DNA of 64,000 nt from UBA3478 sp965662045 (GCA_965662045.1 CBFIGE010000005.1:62001-126000); one strand, 5' to 3'. Positions 52,887-62,555 are shown, counted from the stretch's first letter. Numbers and translations are program-made. Notes: generated from the sequence alone by a model not told the origin.

Positions 52887-53582
52887 ATGAAGAAAATAGG
52901 CATATTAGGAGGGATGAGCTCAGCCTCGACCACAGAGTATTATAAGATTATTAATAAACAGGTTCAAGAAAAGCTTGGCGGACATCATACGCCTGAACTG
53001 ATAATTTACAGTGTAAATTTTGAAGTGATTACTGACTGTGTTAAAAATAACAAATGGGAATATGCAGGTCAATATTTAGCTGAGATTGCAAAGGCCTTGC
53101 AATATGCGGGAGCTGATGCCATTGCCCTTGCTACAAACACCTTACACAAAGTTCGCAATCATATTTTAAAAGAAATAGATGTACCATTTATTGATATTAT
53201 CGATAGCATTTCAACAAAAATTACAAGTGATAAAAAAAATAAAATTGCAATTTTAGGGACTTATCCGACAATGACAGACCCTTTTTATATTGAGGCTTAT
53301 CGTGAAAACAGCATTGAACTCTTAGCTCCTAATGAGTCTGATAAAATTGAAATTAACCGAATTATTTTCGAAGAACTAACTTTTAATATAATCAAAGAAT
53401 CTTCAAAGAAATTTTTTCTACAAGTATTAGAAGATTCTCTTAATAGAGGTGCTGAAGGTGTTATATTAGGTTGTACTGAACTTAAATTAATAATACAACA
53501 AGAAGATTTTAAAAGGCTATCCTTTTACGATTCATTACATTTACACTGTGAAGAAATTGTTCAAGTGGCTTGCTCCACTTAG
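52887..53582 (+). CDS. Aspartate/glutamate racemase family protein (YgeA type)
   Basis: A 231-residue two-domain racemase. The N-terminus is IGILGGMSSASTTEYY. At the first catalytic position it has Thr83 (LATNTLHKV) and at the second Cys196 (LGCTELKLI), the same Thr/Cys pair reported for E. coli YgeA (Thr83/Cys197), so the lack of a first Cys is a subfamily trait. Members racemise acidic or other amino acids, or act as isomerases. It lies in a loose plus-strand row with no clear pathway partner. Confidence 0.9.
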   Translation: MKKIGILGGMSSASTTEYYKIINKQVQEKLGGHHTPELIIYSVNFEVITDCVKNNKWEYAGQYLAEIAKALQYAGADAIALATNTLHKVRNHILKEIDVPFIDIIDSISTKITSDKKNKIAILGTYPTMTDPFYIEAYRENSIELLAPNESDKIEINRIIFEELTFNIIKESSKKFFLQVLEDSLNRGAEGVILGCTELKLIIQQEDFKRLSFYDSLHLHCEEIVQVACST

Positions 53583-53598
53583 ATTCTAAAATACAATT

Positions 53599-53781
53599 AT
53601 GAAGGTTTTTAAATGGATATTGGCTGTTAGTTTTATCCTCTTATCTATTACATGTTTTGTTGTGGTTAACATTATGTATGGCCTTCAAAGCTTCATTGAC
53701 ACCCCTTATCTTATTGGAGGGATTTTCTTTTTATTTACCAGCATTATTCTATTGGTTAATCTGAAGAAGAAATCTAAGTGA
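53599..53781 (+). CDS. Small two-helix membrane protein
   Basis: A 60-residue protein with two hydrophobic helices (WILAVSFILLSITCFVVVNIMY, residues 5-26, and LIGGIFFLFTSIILLVNL, about 38-55) and a Lys-rich tail KKKSK. It begins MKVFK at 53599, 17 bases after the racemase stop. Not recognised; its composition is typical of a real small membrane protein. It converges with another tiny frame on the minus strand. Confidence 0.62.
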   Translation: MKVFKWILAVSFILLSITCFVVVNIMYGLQSFIDTPYLIGGIFFLFTSIILLVNLKKKSK

Positions 53782-53788
53782 CTTTGGA

Positions 53789-53911
53789 TCAAGCCATATG
53801 CTTTTTTAAATAGCCCAATAACATTGAAATAGAGAAGAATAGCACACCAAATATAAAGGCGATGCTTAAAACCATAGTTCCGAAAATATATACTATTGTT
53901 GAACTTTTCAT
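53789..53911 (-). CDS. Very small single-helix membrane protein (40 aa)
   Basis: A 40-codon frame beginning MKSSTIVYIFGTMVLSIAF, with one long hydrophobic segment (residues 6-34) and the basic end YLKKHMA. Stop and start fall cleanly between the neighbouring genes, eight bases from the convergent small gene. No ribosome-binding site is evident, as is usual in Bacteroidota. Evidence is limited to frame, composition and position. Confidence 0.45.
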   Translation of the reverse strand: MKSSTIVYIFGTMVLSIAFIFGVLFFSISMLLGYLKKHMA

Positions 53912-53986
53912 ATTTAAAGTTAAACAATAATATTAAAGTTCCTAAAAAATTTTAAATTTACTTCTTAACTACAACAAAACACATCA

Positions 53987-54673
53987 ATGAAGAAAAGTAT
54001 TTTAGTATTAGCATTGGGATTGGTATTCATCGCTTGTGACAAAGAAGATGAGTATAATGGAATTGCATGGAATGAAGCCACAGACGGAGAATTGTCTGGG
54101 ACTATGTCATCCCCTACACCCATTACATTAAGAAATGGTGACAATAGAATTATTGGAACTTCAACTCCTGCTAGTGGTGCCCAGTGTACCACCTTCGAAG
54201 GAGGCCCACCAGCTCCCGTCATTCCATTTTTTCCGAATCACGAATCATACACAGATTTAATTTCATTTACCTTAAATGCTAATCAAAGACTTATAGGTAT
54301 CAAGGTTGAAGCTTTAGAGGTTACTCCAGTTCATTCTGTAGATGACTTTCCTTGTGTGGGTCAATTAGATTTACAAATGGGGGCATTCACTGCAATTAAT
54401 AATTCTAATCAAATCGACTGGAACTCTGAGAATGTGATTAATTTCATTTCATTACCAAATCAGCATCCTTTAGTAGGTATGGGCTTTGCTAAAGCCGTTG
54501 GAGACGACTTATTGGCGAAATATCGTCAGGACTTTCCCCTTCCTGGTTATGAAGGTATCAATACACCAAGTTTAGATGTAACTGATGGCACTTATACCTT
54601 CTGGTGGAAAGAGGGTGCCAATCAAGCGAGTTATACTCTAAATTTTATGGTTGAAGAAAATATATTCGATTAA
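53987..54673 (+). CDS. Lipoprotein of unknown function
   Basis: A 228-residue exported protein. The signal peptide ends in VFIACDKED, so Cys17 is the likely lipidated residue. The mature part is beta-rich with no recognised domain; it contains two Cys (AQCTTFEGG and FPCVGQ) that could pair, and Thr/Ser/Pro-rich strands. It is a single gene followed by an intrinsic terminator. Confidence 0.78.
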   Translation: MKKSILVLALGLVFIACDKEDEYNGIAWNEATDGELSGTMSSPTPITLRNGDNRIIGTSTPASGAQCTTFEGGPPAPVIPFFPNHESYTDLISFTLNANQRLIGIKVEALEVTPVHSVDDFPCVGQLDLQMGAFTAINNSNQIDWNSENVINFISLPNQHPLVGMGFAKAVGDDLLAKYRQDFPLPGYEGINTPSLDVTDGTYTFWWKEGANQASYTLNFMVEENIFD

Positions 54674-54683
54674 ACCAAACAAC

Positions 54684-54710
54684 AAGCCCTCTACTATGAG
54701 GGCTTTTTTT
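54684..54710 (+). terminator. Intrinsic terminator after the lipoprotein gene
   Basis: Stem AAGCCCTC / GAGGGCTT with loop TACTAT, then a T run. It begins 11 bases after the stop codon at 54673. Confidence 0.88.
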
Positions 54711-54846
54711 ATTCATCACAGGGAAAGCATCCTTCAGTATCACTATAGCAACTGCAAGAACTAGTTCTTTCCTTCTCACATGAATGGAGTAGGAATCCTG
54801 CGAAAAACAAAACATTTATAATAAGTTTAAGCCTATTCTTTTTCAT
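54709..54846 (-). CDS. Tiny Cys-rich lipoprotein (45 aa)
   Basis: A 45-codon frame starting MKKNRLKLIINVLFFAGF. Residues 1-22 are a lipoprotein signal with lipobox LLHSC (Cys23). The 22-residue mature part holds five Cys counting Cys23: C23, C31, C33 (CSC), C40 and C43 (CFPC). It begins inside the last codons of rmuC (14-base overlap) and ends in the T run of the convergent terminator. It resembles the small lipoprotein at 47545. No family recognised; the Cys pattern suggests metal binding or disulfides. Confidence 0.6.
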   Translation of the reverse strand: MKKNRLKLIINVLFFAGFLLHSCEKERTSSCSCYSDTEGCFPCDE

Positions 54847-56161
54847 TTAGATCTTCTAATAAGTCTACTTCGTCTTGAATGTTTGAAGACGGTAATTCTT
54901 CAACTTTTCTCAATTTAGACATCATGATTCGCGTTCTTGTTCCAACCAAAGCATCTAATTCTTTGTTGGCTTCTGTGATCTTCTTTTGAGCTTTCTCAAG
55001 TACTCCACCAAATTTACTGAATTCGGTTTTTACAGCTCCTAAAATATCCCAAACTTCACTACTTCTCTTTTGTATGGCTAAAGTCTTGAATCCCATTTGA
55101 AGACTATTAAGCATCGCAGCAAGAGTTGTAGGGCCAGTAATAATAATTTTATAGTCTCTTTGGAGGACGGTTACCAATTCAGGTTGTCGTACGAGCTCAG
55201 CAAAAAGTCCCTCAATGGGTAAAAATAAGATTCCAAAATCTGTAGTGTAAGGAGGGTCAATATATTTATCGCGTATACTTTTGGCGAAATTTTTAATACT
55301 TCGGACTAGAGATTTTTTTGCTTGCTCAATAGCTGCCAAATCAGTTGAATCATAGGCCTCTTGTAATCTAATGTAGTCTTCTTGTGGAAACTTTGCATCA
55401 ATTGGAAGGTACACTTCTTTACCTTGATGGTCTTTACCTGGTAATTTAATCGCAAATTCTACATGGTCATTTGAACCTCTTTTAGTGCGAACGTTGCTGT
55501 CGTATTGTTCAGGACTCATTATTTGTTCGAGAATATTACCCAATTGAATTTCACCCAAGACCCCTCTGGTCTTTACATTGCTTAAAACCTTCTTTAAGTC
55601 TCCCACACCGTGCGCTAAATTCTGCATTTCGCCTAATCCTTTCTGAACGGCCTCAAGGCGTTCACTCACTAATTTAAAAGACTCACCAAGTCTTTTCTCA
55701 AGGGTAGTTTGAAGTTTTTCATCGACCGTTTCTCTCATTTTTTCAAGCCTCACCTCAGTTGTTTTAACCAGTTCTTGTTGCTTGACATTCATTTGGTCAA
55801 ATTTTTCTTTTTGAACTTGATTAAAATCTTTGATGCTTTTATTTAGTACTTCAGAGAAGTTGTGCAGCGAGGTTTTGGTTTCAATACGGAGATTATGTGC
55901 GCTTTTTTCTTGTGTTTGCGCATTTTGAAACATCTTCTCTTCCATATTTTTAGAGAGTTTGTCCAAAGCCTCAGTAAATTCTTTGCGATTGTCTTTTAAC
56001 GCATTTTGGAGTTCAATTCTATTTTCAGTGAACTGCGATAGAAGCGCATCAGCAATAACTCCTTTGAACTGATTTGAATTTGAACTTTTCGATCGCATTA
56101 AAATCACTAGTAGAAGAATAGAATTTATGATGATCAAAGAGAGAATGATGTACGATTGCAT
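54833..56161 (-). CDS. rmuC: DNA recombination protein RmuC
   Basis: A 442-residue protein with an N-terminal membrane helix (SYIILSLIIINSILLLVIL), a long coiled coil (about 40-190) and the RmuC domain (about 190-385), which includes GVLGEIQLGNILEQIMSPEQYD and LPIDAKFPQEDYIRL. RmuC limits DNA inversion at short inverted repeats and is a nuclease-fold relative. Length and plan are normal. It diverges from the DUF5916 gene. Confidence 0.94.
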   Translation of the reverse strand: MQSYIILSLIIINSILLLVILMRSKSSNSNQFKGVIADALLSQFTENRIELQNALKDNRKEFTEALDKLSKNMEEKMFQNAQTQEKSAHNLRIETKTSLHNFSEVLNKSIKDFNQVQKEKFDQMNVKQQELVKTTEVRLEKMRETVDEKLQTTLEKRLGESFKLVSERLEAVQKGLGEMQNLAHGVGDLKKVLSNVKTRGVLGEIQLGNILEQIMSPEQYDSNVRTKRGSNDHVEFAIKLPGKDHQGKEVYLPIDAKFPQEDYIRLQEAYDSTDLAAIEQAKKSLVRSIKNFAKSIRDKYIDPPYTTDFGILFLPIEGLFAELVRQPELVTVLQRDYKIIITGPTTLAAMLNSLQMGFKTLAIQKRSSEVWDILGAVKTEFSKFGGVLEKAQKKITEANKELDALVGTRTRIMMSKLRKVEELPSSNIQDEVDLLEDLNEKE

Positions 56162-56428
56162 GCCATTGTAATTTTAAACTCAAAGTTATAAATGTTCTTA
56201 ATTCTTTTAACCGTAATAGCAGCTAACTTATTAAAAATTATACCCTCGATGCGGCTCGATTAATGCATTGAATACTCCATCAAAAAGGATTTTTTATGCA
56301 AGAAGATTTCTTCTATTGTAACAAATTGAGAAAATAATCGATTGAATTAGTATTTTCGAACGTTTTTTAGAAATTACTTTTAAACCTTTGCGTAATTTTA
56401 TAGTCTTTTTCTAAGACTAATTGCTAAC

Positions 56429-58639
56429 ATGAAACTGAAAAAATTTTATTTGCCCTTTGCTTTTTTTGCGATGTACTCTGCTGTAGTTCATGCTCAACAG
56501 ACCGTAAATAAAGAATTCACAGCCCTAAAAATTGATACTCCACCTACAATTGATGGGGTATTAGATGAAGCTATTTGGAAAGACGCTCAAGTGCTTACTG
56601 ACTTTGCCCAATATTTTCCAAGTGATTCAGAAATTGCAGAACACCAAACCTATATTCAAGCAGCCTATACAGATACGCATCTTTACATATCTATAAAGGC
56701 AGATAATCCAGACAATAATTTTGTTGCCTCTACGCTGAAAAGAGATTTTTTTGGAACACAGAACGATAACGTAAGTTTTTTGATTGACACCTTTAATGAC
56801 GGAACAAATGCTTTTCAATTCAGTATTTCTCCTTTCGGAGTTCGCAGAGAAGCTCTAATTTTTAATGGTGGAAACCGCAGGGATAGTTTCAACCGTACTT
56901 GGGACACCAAATGGAAAGGCGAAAGTAAAATCTACGATACTTATTTCACTGCTGAAATGGAAATTCCTTTTAATTCAATCAAATTCAAAGAAAACAGTAC
57001 ATATTGGCGTTTCAGAGCTTATCGATTCAATATCGCAACAAACGAACAGAGTGTGTCAAACCGCATTCCTCAGAATCTTATTCAGGCTGATTTAGGATTT
57101 ATGGGTAAACTCAATTTTGAAGAACCTTTGGGTAAGTCTAAAACTCCAATTAATCTGATTCCTTATATAAATACCCTTACTGAAAACGACTTCGTCGCTA
57201 AAGAAACAAACGAATCGTTCAAATTTGGTGGTGATGCTAAAATTGCAATTGGAACAGGGCTTAATTTAGATTTAACGCTTAATCCTGATTTTTCGAATGT
57301 GGAGGTTGATAGAGTCTTCACCAACTTATCACGATTTGAGTTTAGACTTCCTGAGCGAAGACAATTTTTCATTGATAATGGTGACTTATTTAGCAATTTA
57401 GGGAGCAGTAGAGATGAAACTCCATTTTTTTCAAGAAGAATTGGACTTGCCTATGACAAAGACAATAATCTTATTGAAAATAGAATTCTTGCTGGGGCAC
57501 GTTTGAGTGGTAAAATAAACCAAGATTGGCGTTTAGGATTTCTGAGTATTCAAACCGCAGAAGATCCTGAAAATGAGATTGCATCATTCAATAACACCAT
57601 GTTAGTTTTGCAAAAGAAGGTCTTTGCTAGGTCTAATATCAATGTCTTTGCTATCAATAGGCAAACACTAAAGGATTATGATTTTTTAAAGCGGAGTCAA
57701 GAGTTTAACCGAGTTTTTGGAATGGATTATCAATTGGCTTCTGCAGATACTAAATGGGAAGGTTCCTTTTATGTGCATAAGTCTATCCAACCCGATGACT
57801 CAAAAGGTAATTTTTCTACTAGAGCCTCTCTCTCCTACAATACGCGGGAGTGGAGAATTTCAAATACATTTTCTTATATAGACGAAGAATATCGTTCTGA
57901 TTTAGGTTTTGTACCCAGAACTGGAATTAAAAAAGCAGGGAATTACATTACAAGAAGCTTCTACCCTAAATCAGGTAAGGTTCAACGTTATCAGTTACAA
58001 ACATATCATTCTATGTATTGGTTGACTGAATCAGATAATCTCTTTTCTGACCGATTTTTAAGAAGTTCGTTTGAGACTACATTTAAATCAAATGCAAAGA
58101 TTGAAATTGGTCATCAATACGAATATACCTTTTTGACCTCTCCTTTTGATCCTACCCGTACAAGTGGAGGAACACCATTACCTGCTGATGTAGGTTATCA
58201 TTACAATAAAGCTAGAATTCAATATGAATCCAATCAAGGAAAAACCTTTTTTGGGCAATTTGAATTTGAAACTGGAACCTTTTACACAGGTAATTCTCAC
58301 AGTGTTCAAGGAAGTATAGGTTATCGTTTTCAGCCCTATGTCGAATTCAATCTAGGACTGAATTACGATGCGATTCGCCTTCCTGACCCCTATGAATCTG
58401 CCGATATTTGGTTACTCAGCCCAAGAACTGATGTGACATTTAGCAAGTCCTTATTCTGGACAACGATTTTCCAGTACAGTAATCAGCGAGATAATCTTGG
58501 AATTAATTCAAGGCTTCAATGGCGATTTGCACCATTGTCTGACTTGTATTTGGTTTATAACGACAACTATTTTGTGAATGTATTTTCACCAAAATACCGT
58601 TCAATCAATCTCAAGGTCACCTACCGATTTGGATTATAA
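56429..58639 (+). CDS. DUF5916 outer-membrane protein with CBM9-like domain
   Basis: A 736-residue exported protein with signal peptide (ending VVHAQQ). Residues about 35-230 form a carbohydrate-binding family 9-like domain (PTIDGVLDEAIWKDAQ, NDNVSFLIDTFND, TAEMEIPFNSIKF). The rest matches DUF5916, a beta-barrel family of Bacteroidota (LPERRQFFIDNGDLF, PFFSRRIGL), with alternating Trp/Tyr/Phe strands and an aromatic end typical of barrels. The ligand is unknown. It overlaps the convergent gene by six bases. Confidence 0.9.
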   Translation: MKLKKFYLPFAFFAMYSAVVHAQQTVNKEFTALKIDTPPTIDGVLDEAIWKDAQVLTDFAQYFPSDSEIAEHQTYIQAAYTDTHLYISIKADNPDNNFVASTLKRDFFGTQNDNVSFLIDTFNDGTNAFQFSISPFGVRREALIFNGGNRRDSFNRTWDTKWKGESKIYDTYFTAEMEIPFNSIKFKENSTYWRFRAYRFNIATNEQSVSNRIPQNLIQADLGFMGKLNFEEPLGKSKTPINLIPYINTLTENDFVAKETNESFKFGGDAKIAIGTGLNLDLTLNPDFSNVEVDRVFTNLSRFEFRLPERRQFFIDNGDLFSNLGSSRDETPFFSRRIGLAYDKDNNLIENRILAGARLSGKINQDWRLGFLSIQTAEDPENEIASFNNTMLVLQKKVFARSNINVFAINRQTLKDYDFLKRSQEFNRVFGMDYQLASADTKWEGSFYVHKSIQPDDSKGNFSTRASLSYNTREWRISNTFSYIDEEYRSDLGFVPRTGIKKAGNYITRSFYPKSGKVQRYQLQTYHSMYWLTESDNLFSDRFLRSSFETTFKSNAKIEIGHQYEYTFLTSPFDPTRTSGGTPLPADVGYHYNKARIQYESNQGKTFFGQFEFETGTFYTGNSHSVQGSIGYRFQPYVEFNLGLNYDAIRLPDPYESADIWLLSPRTDVTFSKSLFWTTIFQYSNQRDNLGINSRLQWRFAPLSDLYLVYNDNYFVNVFSPKYRSINLKVTYRFGL

Positions 58640-59230
58640 ATTTAGTTTGACGAGTTGACTAGCTTCACCTATTCGACCACTTCGTTGTAATCCAACCCAC
58701 AGATCTTTTGAGAGAATATCGATTTGAATATTTAGTACTTCGGCATCATACACTTTATATTCTATAGGGTGCACGTGAATTATAGTTTTTCGATTTGGGC
58801 TCTCAAGCACAAGGCCCAAGACGTAATCTTTTGACAACCACTTATATGGTGCATTCCAGTAAAAACTTTGATAGGCAATTTTATAATCTAAACCCTCAAC
58901 GAAATAAGATTTAATTTGGTTTAAATATTTTAAAATTACATCGTAACGCAATCCGCTAAGTTCTGAAAATCGGGGGTACAATCTAAGACCTTCTAGCTTT
59001 ACCATTGAAGTATAAATAAAGTTTCTAGGATGGGCTGTAAACACAACCCCATCTCCAAATTGAATTGATTCAAAATAATTTTGATTTTTTTGAAAATGAA
59101 GCTCTGCATTATTTTTCTGCATTCCGATTACTAGTCCCCGAAAAAGTTCTGAATTCTTGCCCTGACCAAAAATCGAGGTACAATTGAGCAATAAGACTGC
59201 AAGTAGAATCGGACGAATATTTTGCCACAT
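58634..59230 (-). CDS. Exported protein of unknown function
   Basis: A 198-residue protein with a signal-like start MWQNIRPILLAVLLLNCTSI; I use ATG 59230. The Cys in LLLNC could act as a lipobox, but a spacer consistent with signal peptidase I (IFGQ) also fits. The body has no known domain (PRFSELSGLRYDVILKYLNQ; YWNAPYKWLSKDYVLGLVL). It lies between two converging plus-strand genes and has no partner on its strand. A family is not recognised. Confidence 0.75.
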   Translation of the reverse strand: MWQNIRPILLAVLLLNCTSIFGQGKNSELFRGLVIGMQKNNAELHFQKNQNYFESIQFGDGVVFTAHPRNFIYTSMVKLEGLRLYPRFSELSGLRYDVILKYLNQIKSYFVEGLDYKIAYQSFYWNAPYKWLSKDYVLGLVLESPNRKTIIHVHPIEYKVYDAEVLNIQIDILSKDLWVGLQRSGRIGEASQLVKLNL

Positions 59231-59371
59231 AATGAAGAGATTTAAGGGTATAGTACGCTTTTTAATATAAATTTTCTTGAAATCTCGTGCTTCGAACATT
59301 TTTTTAGATGTACCACATTATTATGCTGTTAAAATGGATAAAAAATCAAGGGTAAGAACTATTTTTGTCTA

Positions 59372-60121
59372 GTGTTCTCATTCAGCAAAAAAATATTTTT
59401 AGTTGATTTACTCGAAGGGTTTATCGACATCCATAATCATATACTTCCAGGCATAGATGACGGCGCCAAAACATCAGAGGACTCGCTTGAAATGATAAAA
59501 GCCTTGCACAACCTTGGATTTAGTGGTTTGATTCATACCCCTCATATCATGTCAGGTGTTCATCCTAATACACCTGAGACTATCAAGAGGGCTGAAAAAA
59601 ACTTGAGCGCTCATCTAGATTCACATGATTTTTTTATCAAAAGAAATATAGCTGCAGAACACATGATTGACGAAAATTTCGATCGACTTTTAGAAAAAGG
59701 AGGAGCTATGCCATTAGCTCAGAACTATCTCTTAGTTGAAATGTCATATTTACAGGCCTCAGCAAATCTAGAAGACGCACTTCAGCTTTCAGTCAAAAAG
59801 GGTTTGTATCCCATACTTGCGCACCCTGAGCGCTACTTATATTATCACAAGAAGCCAGATTACTATCGACGTTTAAAGAAAACTGAAAGTGTTTTTATGC
59901 AACTTAATTTGTTAGCACTCGGTGGGTATTACGGCTCTCAAGTTCAAAAAACGGCCTACACCCTACTCGATATGAATATTTATGATTTCGCAGCTACTGA
60001 TGCACACCACATGCGTCACATCAATGCGCTTAAGAAAATACAATTGAAGAAAAAAGACTTACCTAAAATTGAACATATCATAGAAACGACTATTGGTAGT
60101 TTTTATAACCGCGCATTCTAA
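59372..60121 (+). CDS. Tyrosine-protein phosphatase CpsB/YwqE family (PHP domain)
   Basis: A 249-residue metal-dependent phosphatase of the PHP superfamily that dephosphorylates bacterial tyrosine kinases controlling polysaccharide synthesis. Metal-ligand segments are GFIDIHNHILPGIDDGA near residue 17, HTPHIMSGVHP, ILAHPERY and AATDAHH. Start is GTG 59372, giving MFSFSKK, which fits flavobacterial homologues I recall. It is 29 bases upstream of the UDP-glucose dehydrogenase gene. Confidence 0.93.
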   Translation: MFSFSKKIFLVDLLEGFIDIHNHILPGIDDGAKTSEDSLEMIKALHNLGFSGLIHTPHIMSGVHPNTPETIKRAEKNLSAHLDSHDFFIKRNIAAEHMIDENFDRLLEKGGAMPLAQNYLLVEMSYLQASANLEDALQLSVKKGLYPILAHPERYLYYHKKPDYYRRLKKTESVFMQLNLLALGGYYGSQVQKTAYTLLDMNIYDFAATDAHHMRHINALKKIQLKKKDLPKIEHIIETTIGSFYNRAF

Positions 60122-60150
60122 TTAAATTTGCGTAGAAAAATGTCCTAAAA

Positions 60151-61545
60151 ATGAATGTAAAATCTATTTGTTGTATTGGTGCTGGTTATGTTGGAGGTCC
60201 AACGATGACCGTAATCGCAAACAAATGCCCAGAAATCAAAGTTGAAGTGGTAGATATCAATCCAACGCGAATCGCCCAATGGAATGATGAAAACTTAGAC
60301 AACCTACCTGTTTACGAACCAGGATTAGCTGATTTAATCGCAGAAACCAGGGGTCGTAACTTGTTTTTTAGTACCGATGTAGATCGTGCTATTCAAGAAG
60401 CAGATATGATTTTTATTTCTGTGAACACCCCGACCAAAACCTACGGTAAAGGCAAAGGACAGGCAGCCGATCTCAAATATATTGAACTTTGTGCTCGCTC
60501 TATAGCTAAGGCAGCTACATCAGACAAAATTGTGGTTGAAAAATCAACCTTACCTGTTCGTACTGCGGCAGCCATCAAAAACATATTAGACAATACGAGT
60601 GCAGGGATCCACTTTGAAATCTTATCAAATCCAGAATTTTTAGCCGAAGGGACAGCGATTACCGATTTAGTAGAAGCAGATCGCATACTCATCGGAGGAG
60701 ATGAAACCCCTTCAGGAATAGCCGCTCGAAATGCACTTAGTGCTATCTATGAGCACTGGCTTCCCAAAGAAAAGATATTACAAACTAATGTATGGTCATC
60801 AGAATTATCTAAACTTGTTGCCAATGCCTTTTTGGCGCAGCGTGTATCTTCTATCAATGCCATTTCAGCACTGTGCGAAAAGACAGATGCTGATGTAGAT
60901 GAAGTCGCTAAAGCTATTGGACTTGACTCCAGAATAGGACCGAAATTCTTAAAGGCCTCTGTTGGCTTCGGAGGATCTTGCTTTCAAAAGGACATTCTCA
61001 ATTTAGTCTATATCGCCAAGTCATACGGACTTCAAGAAGTGGCTGATTATTGGGAGCAGGTCATTCTTTTAAATGATTATCAAAAAAAGCGCTTTGCAGA
61101 ACATATTATTTCTACGCTATACAACACCGTATCTGGTAAAAAAATAGCCTTCTACGGTTGGGCATTTAAAAAAGATACCAACGATACACGTGAGGCTGCA
61201 GCAATCTATGTTGCAGATGCTCTCATAGAAGAACATGCGAATATCACTGTATACGATCCTAAAGTAAAAAAAGAACAAATGCTCGCTGATCTGAATTACT
61301 TAGGAACACGTTCAGCAGAAGAAAATGAAAAGTATTTGACCGTAGTTAATTCAGCTTATGAGGCTTCACAAGATGCCCATGCCATAGCCGTTTTAACCGA
61401 ATGGGATGAATTTATTGATTTGAATTGGTCTGACATTTACCAGGCAATGATGAAACCTGCTTTTGTTTTTGACGGCAGAAGGATTCTAGATAATGAGCAG
61501 CTGAGTAAAATTGGGTTTAAAATTTATAAAATCGGTCAGTCATGA
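60151..61545 (+). CDS. ugd: UDP-glucose 6-dehydrogenase, animal-like form
   Basis: A 464-residue enzyme that oxidises UDP-glucose twice to UDP-glucuronate with NAD. The Rossmann start is CCIGAGYVGGPTMTVIA, the mid-region has LSNPEFLAEGTAI, and the catalytic Cys is in VGFGGSCFQKDILNL. At these and other segments (VNTPTKTYGKGKGQAADLKYIE; LVANAFLAQRVSSINAISAL) it resembles animal UGDH more closely than the shorter bacterial UgdA. Length of about 460 fits. It overlaps the epimerase gene by four bases. Confidence 0.95.
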   Translation: MNVKSICCIGAGYVGGPTMTVIANKCPEIKVEVVDINPTRIAQWNDENLDNLPVYEPGLADLIAETRGRNLFFSTDVDRAIQEADMIFISVNTPTKTYGKGKGQAADLKYIELCARSIAKAATSDKIVVEKSTLPVRTAAAIKNILDNTSAGIHFEILSNPEFLAEGTAITDLVEADRILIGGDETPSGIAARNALSAIYEHWLPKEKILQTNVWSSELSKLVANAFLAQRVSSINAISALCEKTDADVDEVAKAIGLDSRIGPKFLKASVGFGGSCFQKDILNLVYIAKSYGLQEVADYWEQVILLNDYQKKRFAEHIISTLYNTVSGKKIAFYGWAFKKDTNDTREAAAIYVADALIEEHANITVYDPKVKKEQMLADLNYLGTRSAEENEKYLTVVNSAYEASQDAHAIAVLTEWDEFIDLNWSDIYQAMMKPAFVFDGRRILDNEQLSKIGFKIYKIGQS

Positions 61546-62555
61546 ATATCCTAGTTACTGGAGCTGCCGGTTTTATTGGGTATTTCACCAGTTTAAGATT
61601 ACTAAAAGAAGGGCATCGCGTCATTGGAATCGACAATATCAATTCTTATTATAGCACAACTCTTAAATTTGACAGGCTTGGACAATTGGGAATTTCTAAG
61701 ATAGATGCTGAACAAGACAATATAAGATGTCACAGTGAAATCTACCCTCAGTTTAATTTTTATAAAATTGATATTGCAGATGCAGATGCTTTAGAGCAGC
61801 TTTTTGAGCGAGAGTCTTTCGATGTGGTATGTAATTTGGCTGCACAGGCTGGTGTTCGCTACTCCATCGAAAATCCAAAGGCTTATGTAGAAAGTAATAT
61901 AGTCGGTTTTGTTAACATCTTAGAATGCTGTAGAAACCATGAGATTAAACATCTGGTTTACGCCAGTTCTTCTTCAGTATATGGTCAAAATGAAAAAGTT
62001 CCATTCTCGACTGAGGATAGAGTTGATCATCCAATAAGTCTTTATGCCGCTTCTAAAAAATCGAATGAACTAATGGCGCATACCTATAGTCATCTCTATA
62101 AATTTGCTACTACTGGCCTTAGATTTTTTACGGTATACGGTCCTTGGGGACGCCCAGACATGGCCTATTTTCTGTTTTGTGAGGCAATTAGAAAGCAAAA
62201 GCCTATCAAGGTCTTTAACAAGGGTAAATTAGAACGGGACTTTACCTATATCGATGATATCGTAGAGGGTATTGTCCGTATCATTTTAAAAGATACAGCT
62301 CAAAGAAAACCTTATAAACTTTATAATATTGGTAACAATCAATCCGTAAATCTTTTAGATTTCATTGACACCATCGAAAAAGAAATGGGAAGAGAAACCC
62401 ATAAAGAATACGTTGAAATGCAAGCGGGTGATGTGTATAAAACTTGGGCAAATGTCGATGCGCTAATCAAAGACTACGATTACCATCCCAATACAGAATT
62501 AGCTGCAGGTATCAAACAATTTGTTCAGTGGTACAAGGACTATTATAATTTTTGA
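61542..62555 (+). CDS. UDP-glucuronate 4-epimerase-like NAD-dependent epimerase
   Basis: A 337-residue extended SDR. Cofactor motif TGAAGFIGYFTSLRLL, active-site Thr/Ser region YASSSSVYGQN and catalytic YAASK (Tyr, Lys) are intact. FFTVYGPWGRPDMAYFLF and the TYIDDIVEG motif are typical of UDP-glucuronate 4-epimerases (WbnF/CapI-like), which make UDP-galacturonate. Its position right behind ugd (ATGA overlap) supports glucuronate as substrate. It overlaps the convergent bshA by 13 bases. Confidence 0.93.
   Translation: MNILVTGAAGFIGYFTSLRLLKEGHRVIGIDNINSYYSTTLKFDRLGQLGISKIDAEQDNIRCHSEIYPQFNFYKIDIADADALEQLFERESFDVVCNLAAQAGVRYSIENPKAYVESNIVGFVNILECCRNHEIKHLVYASSSSVYGQNEKVPFSTEDRVDHPISLYAASKKSNELMAHTYSHLYKFATTGLRFFTVYGPWGRPDMAYFLFCEAIRKQKPIKVFNKGKLERDFTYIDDIVEGIVRIILKDTAQRKPYKLYNIGNNQSVNLLDFIDTIEKEMGRETHKEYVEMQAGDVYKTWANVDALIKDYDYHPNTELAAGIKQFVQWYKDYYNF

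Noticed and set aside
52887..53582. Loss of the first catalytic Cys in the racemase as a defect
   Set aside because: Thr83/Cys196 is the known YgeA arrangement, so this is a normal subfamily feature.
53706..53927. 73-codon minus-strand frame near the small membrane proteins
   Set aside because: It overlaps the small gene at 53599 heavily. The 40-codon frame at 53789 in another register has better hydrophobic structure.
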